64,000 nt of DNA, from NCBI GenBank assembly GCA_009649675.1, contig WJPL01000002.1, positions 558,001 to 622,000 on the forward strand, given 5' to 3'. The DNA comes from Alphaproteobacteria bacterium HT1-32. Its GTDB lineage: Bacteria > Pseudomonadota > Alphaproteobacteria > Rhodospirillales > HT1-32. The notes beneath the pieces were generated by a model that was given only the letters and a program-made list of their open reading frames with translations, was not told the DNA's origin and did not search any database. Numbering within the stretch: the stretch's first letter is position 1; each line of letters starts with the position of its first letter. This document shows positions 51,549 to 62,106 of this stretch, piece by piece. The translations under genes and the position numbers were made by a program.

Positions 51549-53156
51549 ATGACGAAGATCAAGTCAGCCCTAAACCCGCGTTCGGCAGAATTCCAGGCGA
51601 ATGCCGACGCGCTGAAAGCCACGGTTACGGACCTGCAGGCGGAAGTCAGCCGGGTGAAGCTGGGCGGTGGCGAGCGGTCGCGGGAACGTCATCTCGGGCG
51701 GGGCAAGTTGCTGCCGCGGGACCGGGTGCGGCAGTTGCTGGATCCGGGATCGCCGTTTCTCGAACTGTCGCAGCTTGCGGCACACGGGATGTATGGTGGT
51801 GATATTCCGGCAGCTGGCATCCTGACGGGTATCGGGCGCGTGTCTGGTACGGAATGTGTGATCGTTGCCAATGATGCGACGGTAAAGGGCGGCACCTATT
51901 ATCCGATGACCGTAAAAAAACATCTGCGGGCGCAGGAGATAGCCGAGCAGAACAATCTGCCCTGTATCTATCTGGTGGATTCCGGCGGGGCCAACCTGCC
52001 GATGCAGGATGAGGTTTTTCCGGACCGCGATCATTTCGGCCGTATTTTCTATAATCAGGCCAATATGAGCGCGAAGGGTATTCCGCAGATTGCTGTGGTG
52101 ATGGGGTCCTGTACAGCAGGCGGGGCGTATGTTCCGGCGATGTCCGACGAAAGCGTGATCGTCCGTAATCAGGGCACGATCTTTCTGGGGGGGCCGCCTC
52201 TGGTCAAGGCGGCGACAGGCGAAGTGGTTTCCGCAGAAGACCTCGGCGGGGCAGATGTTCATTCCCGCACTTCCGGTGTCACGGATCATATGGCGCAGAA
52301 TGATGCTGACGCACTGGCAACGGCGCGGAGAATTGTCAGTAATCTGAACCGGGTCAAGCAACCGGCGCTGGCCGTTCGGGAGAGCGTCGAGCCAGCCTAT
52401 GCACCGGAGGACATCTACGGCGTTGTCTCGGCTGATCCCAGGAAGCCATTCGATGTGCGGGAGATCATTGCCCGTATTGTTGATGGTTCGGAATTTGACG
52501 AGTTCAAACAGCTCTACGGGACGACCCTGATCTGCGGGTTTGCTCATATCTTCGGCTATCCCGTTGGTATCGTCGCGAACAACGGTATCCTGTTCTCGGA
52601 AAGTGCTCTGAAAGGTGCGCATTTCATTGAACTCTGCGCACAGCGGGGTATTCCGCTCGTCTTCCTCCAGAACATCACCGGCTTCATGGTCGGCTCGAAA
52701 TATGAGTCCGGCGGCATCGCCAAGGACGGGGCGAAGATGGTGACGGCAGTGGCGACGGCTAAAGTCCCGAAATTCACGGTCATCATCGGTGGTTCGTTCG
52801 GTGCGGGGAACTATGGTATGTGCGGCCGGGGCTACAGCCCCCGGTTCCTCTGGATGTGGCCCAATGCCCGGATCAGCGTCATGGGGGGTGCTCAGGCCGC
52901 CGGTGTGCTGGCTACGGTGAAACGTGATGCGATGGAAAAACGCGGGGAAAGCTGGAGCGAGGAAGATGAGGCCGCGTTCAGACAACCGGTGCTCGACCAG
53001 TTTGAGGAACAGGCTCATCCCTATTACGCCTCAGCCCGTTTGTGGGATGACGGTATCATTGACCCGGCAGATACTCGGATGGTGCTGGGTCTCGGTATCT
53101 CTGCGTCGCTGAATGCCCCGATTGAACAGACACGCTTCGGCGTGTTCCGGATGTAG
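51549..53156 (+). CDS. liuB: 3-Methylcrotonyl-CoA carboxylase, beta (carboxyltransferase) subunit
   Basis: A 535-residue carboxyltransferase. [60 protein letters not shown] and [20 protein letters not shown] form the N-domain acyl-CoA site. [20 protein letters not shown] and [20 protein letters not shown] form the carboxybiotin site; the Q-N-I-T-G-F-M-V-G segment is the usual methylcrotonyl-CoA carboxylase version. With LiuD it converts 3-methylcrotonyl-CoA to 3-methylglutaconyl-CoA. It is the first gene of the tightly packed liuBCDE group. Confidence 0.95.
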   Translation: MTKIKSALNPRSAEFQANADALKATVTDLQAEVSRVKLGGGERSRERHLGRGKLLPRDRVRQLLDPGSPFLELSQLAAHGMYGGDIPAAGILTGIGRVSGTECVIVANDATVKGGTYYPMTVKKHLRAQEIAEQNNLPCIYLVDSGGANLPMQDEVFPDRDHFGRIFYNQANMSAKGIPQIAVVMGSCTAGGAYVPAMSDESVIVRNQGTIFLGGPPLVKAATGEVVSAEDLGGADVHSRTSGVTDHMAQNDADALATARRIVSNLNRVKQPALAVRESVEPAYAPEDIYGVVSADPRKPFDVREIIARIVDGSEFDEFKQLYGTTLICGFAHIFGYPVGIVANNGILFSESALKGAHFIELCAQRGIPLVFLQNITGFMVGSKYESGGIAKDGAKMVTAVATAKVPKFTVIIGGSFGAGNYGMCGRGYSPRFLWMWPNARISVMGGAQAAGVLATVKRDAMEKRGESWSEEDEAAFRQPVLDQFEEQAHPYYASARLWDDGIIDPADTRMVLGLGISASLNAPIEQTRFGVFRM

Positions 53157-53169
53157 GGAAGGGCAGGAC

Positions 53170-53961
53170 ATGACTGATAACATTCTGCTTGAGGTCAGCA
53201 AGGGCATCGCCCGGCTGACACTGAACCGTCCGGATGTACGCAACGCCTTTGATGACCGGCTGATTGCAACACTGAATGCTATGTTGGATGACCTTGCTGC
53301 CCGCGAAGATCTGCGCCTGCTGGTGCTGACCGGCGCGGGAAAGGCCTTCTCGGCAGGCGCAGACCTGAACTGGATGCGCCGGATGGCGGGTTACAGCCGG
53401 GATGAAAACCTGGCCGACGCCATGGAACTGGCCCGGCTGCTGCGGCGGCTGAATGAATTTCCCCGCCCCGTCATCGGACTGATTAACGGTCCGGCCTATG
53501 CGGGGGCGGTGGGACTGGTGTCCTGCTGCGACATTGTCCTCGCCAGCGATCAGGCGAGCTTTGCGATTTCCGAGGTCAAGCTGGGGCTGATCCCGGCAAC
53601 GATCTCGCCCTATGTTGTGGCGGCAATCGGGGAGCGTGAAGCACGGCGCTATTTCCTGTCTGCCGATGTCTTCGACGCGGCAGAAGCAAAGCGGATCGGG
53701 TTGGTGCATGAGGTGGTGCCCCATGATGATCTGTCGGAAGCTGGCGAGAAACTGATTGGCCGGATGCTGAAGAACAGCCCGGATGCCATGTCCGCCTCCA
53801 AACCTCTGATCCGCTCGGTTACGGGCAGGCCGGTTGATGAAGAACTGATGACCCATACCGCCGCCGGAATCGCCGATATCCGGGCATCCGTTCAGGGTCG
53901 GGAAGGCGTGACGGCCTTTCTGGAAAAACGCAAACCAGACTGGGTTCAGGAGACAGAATGA
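53170..53961 (+). CDS. liuC: Methylglutaconyl-CoA hydratase (enoyl-CoA hydratase family)
   Basis: A 263-residue crotonase-fold enzyme. GKAFSAGADLNWMRRMAGYS is the oxyanion-hole region in the form typical of 3-methylglutaconyl-CoA hydratases (the N-W-M-R-R-M segment is shared with human AUH). GPAYAGAVGLVSCCDIVLAS is the second oxyanion loop. It hydrates 3-methylglutaconyl-CoA to HMG-CoA. The start at 53170 follows GGGAAGGGCAGG; the stop overlaps liuD (ATGA-type). Confidence 0.93.
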   Translation: MTDNILLEVSKGIARLTLNRPDVRNAFDDRLIATLNAMLDDLAAREDLRLLVLTGAGKAFSAGADLNWMRRMAGYSRDENLADAMELARLLRRLNEFPRPVIGLINGPAYAGAVGLVSCCDIVLASDQASFAISEVKLGLIPATISPYVVAAIGEREARRYFLSADVFDAAEAKRIGLVHEVVPHDDLSEAGEKLIGRMLKNSPDAMSASKPLIRSVTGRPVDEELMTHTAAGIADIRASVQGREGVTAFLEKRKPDWVQETE

Positions 53962-55967
53962 TGCTGAAATCAATCCTGATCGCCAATCGCGGAGAGATCG
54001 CCTGTCGCGTGATGCGCACCGCAAAACGCCTCGGCCTTCGTACCATCGCCGTCTATTCCGAAGCTGACAGGGATGCGATGCATGTCCGGCAGGCAGACGA
54101 GGCGGTACTGATTGGCCCTGCTGCGGCCGGGGAAAGCTATCTGGTGATCGACCGGGTCATTGCGGCGGCAAAGGCGACCGGTGCAGAGGCGATCCATCCG
54201 GGCTACGGTTTTCTGTCCGAAAATGCAGACTTCGCCCGGGCCTGTGCGGCGAACGATATCGTCTTTGTCGGCCCGCCCGCGGGTGCGATTGACGCGATGG
54301 GCTCGAAGTCTGCTGCCAAGGCCCTGATGGAAAAAGCCGGTGTGCCGCTGGTTCCCGGATATCATGGTGATGACCAGTCGATTGCGACCCTGGCGAAGGC
54401 GGTGCTGGAGATCGGCTTTCCGGTGCTGATCAAGGCGACAGCGGGTGGCGGTGGCAAGGGGATGCGCCGGGTTGACCGGGCGGAAGATGTCGAGACCGAA
54501 CTGGCTGCTGCGCAGCGCGAGGCGAAATCATCGTTTGGTGACGAGAAGGTGCTGGTTGAACGCCTGCTGGAACGTCCGCGCCATGTTGAAGTGCAGATCT
54601 TTGCTGATGGAAACGGCAACTGCGTGCATATTTTTGAGCGGGACTGTTCGATTCAGCGGCGCCATCAGAAGGTGGTTGAAGAAGCCCCGGCCCCTGGTGT
54701 CGACGAGGCCCTGCGGAACGAAATCGGGGCGGCAGCGGTCGCTGCGGCAAAGGCGATTGGCTATGTCGGGGCGGGGACGGTGGAATTCCTGCTGGATACG
54801 GATGGCTCCTTCTATTTCATGGAGATGAACACCCGGTTGCAGGTGGAGCATCCCGTGACGGAACTGATCTCCGGCCTTGATCTGGTCGAGCTGCAACTGC
54901 GTGTCGCCAGTGGCGAGATGCTGCCCTTCGGACAGGCCGATCTGGCACCAAAGGGGCATGCCATCGAAGTGCGGCTCTATGCCGAAGACCCTGCCGGCGG
55001 CTTCCTGCCGGCGACCGGTCGCCTGGAACATCTTCGTTATCCCCCGGCATCGGACCATATCCGCATTGATGGCGGGGTTGAGGAGGGGGACGAGGTCAGC
55101 GTTCATTACGATCCGATGATCTCGAAAGTCATTGTCTGGGACCGTGACCGGCCTTCTGCTGTTCGCCGTCTCTGTGAGGCGCTGGATGCAACGGAAGTGG
55201 TGGGGCTGAAGACCAACCGGGATTTCCTGCGCGCCATTGCCGGGCATCCGTCCTTCATGAATGCCGACCTGGATACCGGATTTATCGGGCGCTACGAAGC
55301 TGACCTGTTTGCGAATCCGGATACGGACCGGGGCGAGATGCTGGTGCTGGCGTCGTTATATGTTCTGGCCCGGCAGGCGCTGAACACGGCAAGACGGGCC
55401 GCCGCCTCAAATGATCCTGCATCACCTTGGAACCTGACGAATGGCTGGCGAATGAATGACGCCAATCACTTCGATCTGCTGTTTGATCTCGGCGGTGAGG
55501 AAGTGACCGTCAGTGTTGTGCAGGGACGTGATGGCTATGCCTTTGATACTGGTAACGGTCTGGTCGCGGCAGAAGGCAGACTTGCGGGCAATGATGTTCT
55601 GGTTGCCCGGATCGACGGCCGGCAGGTACGGGCCAGCATTGCTGCGACAGAGGACGCCCTGACACTGTTTGTCCGGGGTGTGGCACAGCGCCTGACGCTG
55701 GTTGATCCGGCGCGGACTGATGATGCCTCGTCTGCTTTGACCGGCGGGCTGACGGCGCCTATGCCGGGCAAGGTCATTGCCGTGGAAGTAGAAGTTGGTG
55801 ATCGGGTCAATGCCGGTGATGCGCTGATGGTGATGGAGGCGATGAAGATGGAACATACGATCCGCGCGCCGGAAGCCGGAACCGTGGATGAAATTTTCTT
55901 TGCGGCAGGCGATCAGGTCGAAGACGGGGCGGTGCTTCTTGCCCTGTCGGGTGGGGACGGAACATGA
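53958..55967 (+). CDS. liuD: 3-Methylcrotonyl-CoA carboxylase, alpha (biotin) subunit
   Basis: A 669-residue biotin carboxylase fused to a biotin carrier domain. ATP-grasp signatures: [55 protein letters not shown]-type sequence [20 protein letters not shown]. The biotinyl lysine is in [20 protein letters not shown] near residue 635. Two adjacent ATGs at the start overlap the liuC stop. It carboxylates biotin with bicarbonate and ATP and passes the group to LiuB. Confidence 0.96.
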   Translation: MMLKSILIANRGEIACRVMRTAKRLGLRTIAVYSEADRDAMHVRQADEAVLIGPAAAGESYLVIDRVIAAAKATGAEAIHPGYGFLSENADFARACAANDIVFVGPPAGAIDAMGSKSAAKALMEKAGVPLVPGYHGDDQSIATLAKAVLEIGFPVLIKATAGGGGKGMRRVDRAEDVETELAAAQREAKSSFGDEKVLVERLLERPRHVEVQIFADGNGNCVHIFERDCSIQRRHQKVVEEAPAPGVDEALRNEIGAAAVAAAKAIGYVGAGTVEFLLDTDGSFYFMEMNTRLQVEHPVTELISGLDLVELQLRVASGEMLPFGQADLAPKGHAIEVRLYAEDPAGGFLPATGRLEHLRYPPASDHIRIDGGVEEGDEVSVHYDPMISKVIVWDRDRPSAVRRLCEALDATEVVGLKTNRDFLRAIAGHPSFMNADLDTGFIGRYEADLFANPDTDRGEMLVLASLYVLARQALNTARRAAASNDPASPWNLTNGWRMNDANHFDLLFDLGGEEVTVSVVQGRDGYAFDTGNGLVAAEGRLAGNDVLVARIDGRQVRASIAATEDALTLFVRGVAQRLTLVDPARTDDASSALTGGLTAPMPGKVIAVEVEVGDRVNAGDALMVMEAMKMEHTIRAPEAGTVDEIFFAAGDQVEDGAVLLALSGGDGT

Positions 55968-56896
55968 GCCTGCCTTCAAAGGTGCGCGTCGTCGAAGTTG
56001 GCCCTCGCGATGGTCTGCAGAACGAGAAGACGAATGTCTCGACAGAGGTCAAGATAGCCCTGATTGACCGGCTGGCTGCGGCTGGACTGCCTGCTGTTGA
56101 AGCGACGGCTTTTGTTTCGCCGAAATGGGTTCCGCAGATGGCGGATAATGCCGAGGTGATGGCCGGGATAGCACGTCGTACGGGTACAGCCTATCCTGTG
56201 CTGACCCCCAATATGAAAGGTTTTGAAGCAGCGCTGGCGGCAGGAGCGGACGAAGTCGCGGTATTCGGCGCGGCATCGGAAAGCTTTTCGCAGAAAAATA
56301 TCAACTGTTCGATAGCAGAAAGTCTGGATCGTTTTGCGCCGGTACTGGAAGCTGCGAAAGCCGCGAATGTCCGGGTTCGGGGATATGTCTCCTGTGTGCT
56401 TGATTGTCCCTATGAGGGGCCGGTTGAGCCCGCTGCCGTGGCAACAGTTGCAAAGCGTCTTTACGATATGGGCTGTTATGAAGTGTCGCTGGGCGACACG
56501 ATCGGACGGGGTACACCCGTGCGGGCGGCAACAATGGTCCGCACCGTTGCCGACGTCGTACCGACAGGAAGACTTGCCGCGCATTTTCACGATACTTACG
56601 GTCAGGCACTGGCCAATCTTTATGCGGTGCTGGAATGCGGTATTGCGACGGTTGACTCCTCTGTTGCCGGTCTGGGGGGCTGTCCTTATGCAAAGGGAGC
56701 TTCCGGCAATGTCGCGACTGAGGATGTGCTCTATATGCTGGCCGGTCTGGGAATTGAAACGGGAGTTGATCTCAACGCTGTTATCGAAGCGGGGCGTTTC
56801 ATCTCTGCCGAGCTTGGCCGGGCACCCTCAAGCAAGGTAAATCTGGCACTGGGCGGTCAGGCCGGTGACGGCGTTAAGGAGGCATTGCTGTCCTGA
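55964..56896 (+). CDS. liuE: Hydroxymethylglutaryl-CoA lyase
   Basis: A 310-residue TIM-barrel lyase cleaving HMG-CoA to acetyl-CoA and acetoacetate. [16 protein letters not shown] is the metal/substrate start motif, [49 protein letters not shown] and the flexible active-site cysteine loop [20 protein letters not shown] complete the signature. It overlaps the liuD stop by four bases. Terminal enzyme of the pathway. Confidence 0.95.
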   Translation: MSLPSKVRVVEVGPRDGLQNEKTNVSTEVKIALIDRLAAAGLPAVEATAFVSPKWVPQMADNAEVMAGIARRTGTAYPVLTPNMKGFEAALAAGADEVAVFGAASESFSQKNINCSIAESLDRFAPVLEAAKAANVRVRGYVSCVLDCPYEGPVEPAAVATVAKRLYDMGCYEVSLGDTIGRGTPVRAATMVRTVADVVPTGRLAAHFHDTYGQALANLYAVLECGIATVDSSVAGLGGCPYAKGASGNVATEDVLYMLAGLGIETGVDLNAVIEAGRFISAELGRAPSSKVNLALGGQAGDGVKEALLS

Positions 56897-56945
56897 TATC
56901 ATACTCTTTCTGGTCTCCGGTGCTTCCCTCTGATAACAGATCAGA

Positions 56946-57797
56946 ATGATCCCGCGACAGACCAGACGACTTTTCATGACCGGGTTGAGAACGCTGCTCG
57001 GCATTCGTCGGGAGATGCTGTTTACGCCCTATCGGTATGCCGAACAGGTTATCCCGCCGGGCAGTCGTACAGCCTATCCGGCGGTCACAGCGGCCATGCG
57101 CCGGTCGGAAGACCAGTTTCGTGAGGCGCTTTCCGGGCTTGAACAGTTCCGGGAGATCTTCACTGGCTTTTCCGGCGCTGAACCGCCGGAGCCCAGATGG
57201 GAGCAGGACTGGTTTCCGCGTCTGGATGGTGCGGTGGCCTATGCTTTCGTGCGGTGGCTGCAACCAGACCGGATCATCGAAGTTGGTTCCGGACATTCAA
57301 CGCGATTTCTGGCGCGGGCCATTCGTGATGGCGAGCTTGCAACCCGGATCACCTCGATTGATCCGGCTCCGAGGGCTGATGTGAAAAGCCTGGCCGAGGT
57401 TGATTCATGCCGCATGACCATACAGGAATGCGACGGCAATCGCTTTGATCAGCTTCGCTCAGGTGATTTCCTTTTCATTGATTCCAGCCATTTGCTGTTA
57501 CCCGGCAGTGATGTGGACCTGTTGCTGAACCGGGTGCTTCCGGCCTTGCCGAGCGGGGTTGTCGTCCATATCCACGATATGTTTTTGCCAGACGATTATC
57601 CGGGAGAATGGGACTGGCGGGGGTATAACGAGCAACTGGCCGTGTTGCCGCTGATTATTGGCGGGGGCTTCGAGACGCTCTGGTCCAGTCGTTACGCAAC
57701 GACCAGATTGCTGAAGGATGTGCGGGCCAGTGCGGTTGCCGGGTTGCCACTTCCCGATGGCGCGTTTGAAACCAGTCTCTGGATGAAGAAGCGGTAA
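56946..57797 (+). CDS. Class I SAM-dependent methyltransferase (Methyltransf_24-like)
   Basis: A 283-residue protein. The SAM glycine motif is IIEVGSGHSTRFLARAIRDG near 111-130, followed by RITSIDPAPRADVKSLAE and a DFLFIDSSHLLLPGSDVDL motif; GVVVHIHDMFLPDDYPGEW contains a metal-like His-Asp pair of the O-methyltransferase group. The first ~100 residues are an unrecognised extension. Acceptor unknown. The DUF1489 gene follows after five bases. Confidence 0.82.
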   Translation: MIPRQTRRLFMTGLRTLLGIRREMLFTPYRYAEQVIPPGSRTAYPAVTAAMRRSEDQFREALSGLEQFREIFTGFSGAEPPEPRWEQDWFPRLDGAVAYAFVRWLQPDRIIEVGSGHSTRFLARAIRDGELATRITSIDPAPRADVKSLAEVDSCRMTIQECDGNRFDQLRSGDFLFIDSSHLLLPGSDVDLLLNRVLPALPSGVVVHIHDMFLPDDYPGEWDWRGYNEQLAVLPLIIGGGFETLWSSRYATTRLLKDVRASAVAGLPLPDGAFETSLWMKKR

Positions 57798-57802
57798 GAC
57801 GA

Positions 57803-58225
57803 ATGACGATCCATTTGCGTAAACTCAGCGTCGGCAGCGAAAGCGTTGAAAGCATGGCCGAGTGGCAGGCCTTTCGTCTGCAACAGACCGGCAAGTTGCG
57901 CCACGTAACCCGCAGCACCCCGGCACGGCGCGATGAAGTACTGAACGGCGGATCGATTTACTGGATCATCAAAGGGGTGATGCTGGCCCGGCAGCGGATC
58001 ATTGATCTGGAAGAACTGATTGATGACGAGGGGGTGAAACGCTGCGCTATTGTGATTGACCCGGAAATTGTTCGCGTCATGCCCCGCAAGCACCGGCCTT
58101 TCCAGGGCTGGAGATATCTGAAGCCAGAGGAAGCGCCTGCCGATATCGATATGAAAGCACATGACGATATTGCAGAGATGCCGACGGAATTGCTGACTGA
58201 ACTGAAGGAGCTCGGACTGCTTTGA
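57803..58225 (+). CDS. DUF1489 family protein
   Basis: A 140-residue protein of the alphaproteobacterial DUF1489 family. Recognised from HLRKLSVGSESVESMAEWQA, GGSIYWIIKGVMLARQRIID, the CAIVIDPEIVRVMPRKHRPF core and the GWRYLKPEEAPAD end segment. No function established; the positively charged PRKHRPF and WRYL pattern suggests nucleic-acid or partner binding, which is only a guess. The stop overlaps the start of the permease gene. Confidence 0.92.
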   Translation: MTIHLRKLSVGSESVESMAEWQAFRLQQTGKLRHVTRSTPARRDEVLNGGSIYWIIKGVMLARQRIIDLEELIDDEGVKRCAIVIDPEIVRVMPRKHRPFQGWRYLKPEEAPADIDMKAHDDIAEMPTELLTELKELGLL

Positions 58226-59601
58226 AAACGATGTCTTCGCCGCAATGGATCGGCATTGCGAGTCTTGTGTTCGGCGCCTACTGCGTGATTGGTCCGGCGC
58301 CGGCAGGGATTGATCCGGCAGTTTTTCAGGCTCTTGGTCTCATCATTGCCACGATCGGCCTCTGGGCAACCGGGGCTGTTGCAGAACATCTGACCGCGCT
58401 CGGCTTTTTCCTGTTCGCCATGCTGTTGTCGATTGCTGGTCCGGACGTGGTTTTCTCCGGTTTTGCCAGTCAGGCTTTCTGGCTGGTGTTTGGTGGACTG
58501 ATTGTCGGGGTTGCCATCAAGAATACCGGGCTTGGGGGGCGGATTGCCGGGGGATTGCTCGGCCTGTTCGGGACATCTTATCCGGCGATCATCACAGGCG
58601 TCGTACTTGGGGCGCTGGCACTGGCCTTTCTGATGCCGTCAAGCATGGGGCGGGTTGTGCTGATGATGCCGGTGGTTCTTGCGCTGGCTGACCGGCTCGG
58701 ATTCGAGCCGGGATCAGCCGGCCGCAACGGAATGGTCACGGCTGCGGCGCTGGCAGCTTACATGCCGGCAACCGCTATCATGCCCGCGACTGTACCGACA
58801 ATGGTGCTGGTTGGCGCGGCAGAGGTTCAGTACGACATCACCTTCGCCTACGCACCTTATCTGCTGCTGCATTTCCCGGTTCTCGGCGCGCTGAAAACCC
58901 TGCTGATCATTGCTGTAACCCTGTTGTTTTTCAATGATGTCGCGCGGCCGGTAAAGTCCGAAGAAACGTCGCGTCCACTGTCCCGCGATGAATGGATATT
59001 GAGCGGCATTCTGGCACTGGCACTTGGTTTCTGGGCGACGGATGTCCTGCATCATATCTCGCCTGCCTGGGTGGCCCTGGCTGCCGGGCTTGTCTGTGCG
59101 ACGCCGGGGATAAACCTGGTCTCGGCTCCGGATTTCAGTTCGAAGATAAATTATCCCTCGCTGGTTTATGTCGCCGCGGTTCTTGGTCTTGGTGCGGTTG
59201 CTGCCGACAGCGGGGTGGGGGGACTGGTCGGATCTGCGGTTATTGATCTGATCGGCCTTGAACTGGGTGCTGACATCAAGAACTTCATCGCAATCACCCT
59301 GCTGTCGATGGTCACCGGACTGGTGACGACAGTGACCAGTGCGCCTGCTGTTCTGACACCGCTGGCGGAGGGGCTGCAGGCGGCCAGTGGTCTGTCCCTG
59401 CCGACGGTGCTGATGATTCAGGTCATTGGCTATTCAACAATGCTGTTGCCCTATACCTCTCCACCGACGGTCGTTGCCTTGCAGATCGGCGGACTGCCCG
59501 CGTCGAAAGTGATCATGCCGAATCTGCTGCTGGCAGCGACAACGATCACCGTTCTGATTCCGCTGGATTATCTCTGGTGGCAATTTCTCGGCTATTTGTG
59601 A
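58222..59601 (+). CDS. SLC13/DASS-type anion permease
   Basis: A 459-residue inner-membrane transporter with about eleven to twelve helices, of the divalent anion/sodium symporter group (citrate, dicarboxylates, sulfate). Visible pieces include FWLVFGGLIVGVAIKNTGLG, AFLMPSSMGRVVLMMPVVLA and a second-half TSAPAVLTPLAEGLQAASGL resembling the S-N-T-type substrate motif. A TTG start at 58222, overlapping the DUF1489 stop with AAGGAG upstream, is plausible; ATG 58231 is the alternative. Substrate unknown. Confidence 0.85.
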   Translation: MKTMSSPQWIGIASLVFGAYCVIGPAPAGIDPAVFQALGLIIATIGLWATGAVAEHLTALGFFLFAMLLSIAGPDVVFSGFASQAFWLVFGGLIVGVAIKNTGLGGRIAGGLLGLFGTSYPAIITGVVLGALALAFLMPSSMGRVVLMMPVVLALADRLGFEPGSAGRNGMVTAAALAAYMPATAIMPATVPTMVLVGAAEVQYDITFAYAPYLLLHFPVLGALKTLLIIAVTLLFFNDVARPVKSEETSRPLSRDEWILSGILALALGFWATDVLHHISPAWVALAAGLVCATPGINLVSAPDFSSKINYPSLVYVAAVLGLGAVAADSGVGGLVGSAVIDLIGLELGADIKNFIAITLLSMVTGLVTTVTSAPAVLTPLAEGLQAASGLSLPTVLMIQVIGYSTMLLPYTSPPTVVALQIGGLPASKVIMPNLLLAATTITVLIPLDYLWWQFLGYL

Positions 59602-59769
59602 TCGGCTTTGGTGCCGGATCGGCGAAGATGGGCATTGTTATGCCCGCATAGGCTGCGACGGGCGGCAAAATAGTTGCGTCCCTCTGGCAAACATGGTTGG
59701 AATTCGTCATGAAGAGGCGGGACGAGCAGTTTTGCCTTGTCTGCGGGGAAGCAGGATAGAGTTAAAAAA

Positions 59770-60273
59770 ATGGCTGATGACAAGGGCGGTAAGAAGGCGG
59801 AGTTCATCACTCCACCGAATACGCTCAAACTCAAGGTGCAGGTTGCGCCGGGCGAAAAAGGTATCGATCTGGCTGCGCTGGAGCGTGCGGAATCGGTTAT
59901 TTCCGAAATGCAGGGCAGCTATCTTGAGTGGGTTCAGACCGACCTGAAAAACCTTGAGGCGGCGATAAGCACGGCAATGGCCGACTCCGGTCCGCTGGAA
60001 CCTCATTTTGAGAAAATATTCTCGATCTCACATGACATCAAAGGTCAGGGTGGCAGTTTTGGCTATCAGATGATGACCAACATTGGTAATCAGCTTTGCC
60101 GCTTCATTGAAGCGATGGGTGCGCCGACAAAGGCTGACCTGCATATCGTTCGACTGCATTTTGATGCCATGAAGCTGGTGATTGCCAAGCGCATGGAAGG
60201 CGACGGAGGCAAAACCGGTGAAGAACTGGTCGCTGGTCTGCAGGCCGTTGTTGCCAAGCTGAAGGCACGGTAA
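59770..60273 (+). CDS. Orphan Hpt (histidine phosphotransfer) domain protein
   Basis: A 167-residue helical protein. The phosphorylatable histidine is in FSISHDIKGQGGSFGYQMMT near 89-108, matching the Hpt H-x-x-K-G-x-x-x-x-x-G pattern, followed by IGNQLCRFIEAMGAPTKADL. The N-terminus (about 1-25, MADDKGGKKAEF) is flexible and charged. It would shuttle phosphate between a hybrid kinase and a receiver such as DivK, but no kinase is next to it. It is not ChpT-like. ATG 59770 is chosen over an in-frame upstream start because it fits the domain boundary. Confidence 0.8.
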   Translation: MADDKGGKKAEFITPPNTLKLKVQVAPGEKGIDLAALERAESVISEMQGSYLEWVQTDLKNLEAAISTAMADSGPLEPHFEKIFSISHDIKGQGGSFGYQMMTNIGNQLCRFIEAMGAPTKADLHIVRLHFDAMKLVIAKRMEGDGGKTGEELVAGLQAVVAKLKAR

Positions 60274-60383
60274 GTCGCGCTGTCGACGACGGGCGGATAT
60301 CCTTTATCAGATGACGCAGATTGCTGCCTGCACAGATGGGCCGCAATCCCGTTGTCGTGCGACCCCATAGGCAGGGCAAGGTT

Positions 60384-61331
60384 ATGACTGAAGCTGATCA
60401 CAGGGTGATCCTGGATTGTGATCCGGGGCAGGATGATGCCATCGCAATTCTGCTGGCTCTGGCCTCTCCAGACGAAATTGACCTGCTGGCGATTACGACA
60501 GTGGCCGGCAATGTGCCGCTGGCGCTGACAGCCAGAAATGCCCGCAGAATCTGTGAACTTGCCCGGCGGCCGGACCTGCCGGTATTCGCCGGCTGTCCGC
60601 GTCCGATGATCCGGCAACTGACGACAGCCGAACAGGTTCACGGCGAAACCGGACTTGATGGATGCAGTCTGCCTGACCCGGTGATGGAACTGCGCGATAT
60701 GCATGCGGTCGATTATCTGGTCCGGACGATCCGATCCCGGCCGGAAGGAGAGATCACACTGGCGATTACCGGCCCGATGACGAATGTCGCGCAGGCGATG
60801 ATACAGGCACCGGACATCGCGGGGCGCCTGCGTGAGATCGTGCTGATGGGTGGGGCGTGGCAGGATGGCAATGTAACCCCGGTTGCGGAGTTTAATATCT
60901 ATGCTGACCCCCATGCTGCGGCTGTTGTCTTTGGCTGCGGTGCGCGGATTACCATGTTCGGACTGAATGTGACCCACAAGGTCATCACGACAACTGACCG
61001 GCTTGACCGCCTGAAGGCGATTGGCGGTGATGTCGGGCGTGAAGTAGGGAATATTCTGGGGTTCTATGACCGGAATGATCCGGACCGCTATGGCGGTCTT
61101 GCCGGGGCACCGCTGCATGACCCCTGTGTCATAGGTTATCTGATCAATCCGGCCCTGTTCCAAGGCCGGGAATGCAATGTTCAGGTCGAAACCACCAGCG
61201 AACTGACCATGGGTCAAACGGTTGTCGACTGGTGGGGGCGGACCGGTGTGCCCGCCAATGCCATGGTCATGCAGGAAGCCGACGCAGACGGATTCTATGA
61301 CTTACTGACGGAACGGCTGGCCAGACTGTAA
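60384..61331 (+). CDS. Nucleoside hydrolase (IUNH family)
   Basis: A 315-residue N-ribohydrolase. The calcium-binding motif LDCDPGQDDAIAILLALASP is at the N-terminus, VAGNVPLALTARNA, GPMTNVAQAMIQAPD, MGGAWQDGNVTPVAEFNIYA and ADPHAAAVVF follow; the family histidine is in the PLHDPCVIGYL region. It splits nucleosides into base and ribose for salvage. ATG 60384 gives the family start; upstream codons are arginine-rich and unlikely to be coding. Confidence 0.93.
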   Translation: MTEADHRVILDCDPGQDDAIAILLALASPDEIDLLAITTVAGNVPLALTARNARRICELARRPDLPVFAGCPRPMIRQLTTAEQVHGETGLDGCSLPDPVMELRDMHAVDYLVRTIRSRPEGEITLAITGPMTNVAQAMIQAPDIAGRLREIVLMGGAWQDGNVTPVAEFNIYADPHAAAVVFGCGARITMFGLNVTHKVITTTDRLDRLKAIGGDVGREVGNILGFYDRNDPDRYGGLAGAPLHDPCVIGYLINPALFQGRECNVQVETTSELTMGQTVVDWWGRTGVPANAMVMQEADADGFYDLLTERLARL

Positions 61332-61335
61332 CCGG

Positions 61336-61935
61336 TCAGCGGGCGAGGGCACGCCCGAGGAATTCCAGCCGGTCCTGACCCCAGAATAACTCATTCTCAT
61401 ACAGATAGGACGGCGCGCCGAAGACACCGGCCGCAATGGCGGTTTCCGTGTTGGCGTCGATCACCTTGCGGGTTGCAGACTGATCGGCCGCAACCGCCAG
61501 CAGCGCCTTGCTGTCGAGTCCGAGTCCCGAAAGGACCGTCGCCAGATGCTCCGGGTTGGTCATGTCACGATCTTCGGCCCAGGCTGCACGCATGATTGAA
61601 TGGGTAAGGGCATGAAGGTCTGCCCCGGCCTTTTCTGCAGCAAGCATGGCTCCGACGGCCAGTGTGTCGTCAAACGGCCAGTGTGCCGGGTGCAGGTTGA
61701 TGTCCATCTGTCGATAGGCACCCCAGCGCTCCAGTTCAACAAGGCGATAGGCCTGGCGCTCTGGTGCGCGTTCCGGCACGGGAAGCCCCCCGGTTGCGGC
61801 GAAAACGGTCTTCAGGTGGCTGGGCCGGAAGTTGACTGTCGTGCTGGTGTCCTCACAGAGACGGGCAAATTCGAGACTGCCCAGATAGGTCCAGGGGGAA
61901 CTGAGTGAGAAATAGTAGTCAACTGTCTTAGCCAT
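61336..61935 (-). CDS. 2-hydroxychromene-2-carboxylate isomerase family (kappa-GST-like)
   Basis: A 199-residue DsbA-fold protein, paralogue of the one at 50837-51439. The N-terminus is VDYYFSLSSPWTYLGSLEFA, with serine at the glutathione-activating position, and the C-terminus AAGVFGAPSYLYENELFWGQ matches the family. It is convergent with the nucleoside hydrolase, only four bases apart, with no hairpin between. No aromatic-degradation genes are near, so its substrate is unknown. Confidence 0.88.
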   Translation of the reverse strand: MAKTVDYYFSLSSPWTYLGSLEFARLCEDTSTTVNFRPSHLKTVFAATGGLPVPERAPERQAYRLVELERWGAYRQMDINLHPAHWPFDDTLAVGAMLAAEKAGADLHALTHSIMRAAWAEDRDMTNPEHLATVLSGLGLDSKALLAVAADQSATRKVIDANTETAIAAGVFGAPSYLYENELFWGQDRLEFLGRALAR

Positions 61936-62106
61936 TTGGATGCTCCTGCCGTTGTTGCGGGGATGATGATGCAGGCCCGGCGAGAGGTCCAGCAGTCACG
62001 AATGTAACTTCCTGTTGTAACTGAATCTTAACTTGGGCAAGGTGACGCTCTGAGACGGATCGCGATGCGATGGTCGTGTCGCGCAAACCTGAAGTGGAGC
62101 TGCGAC

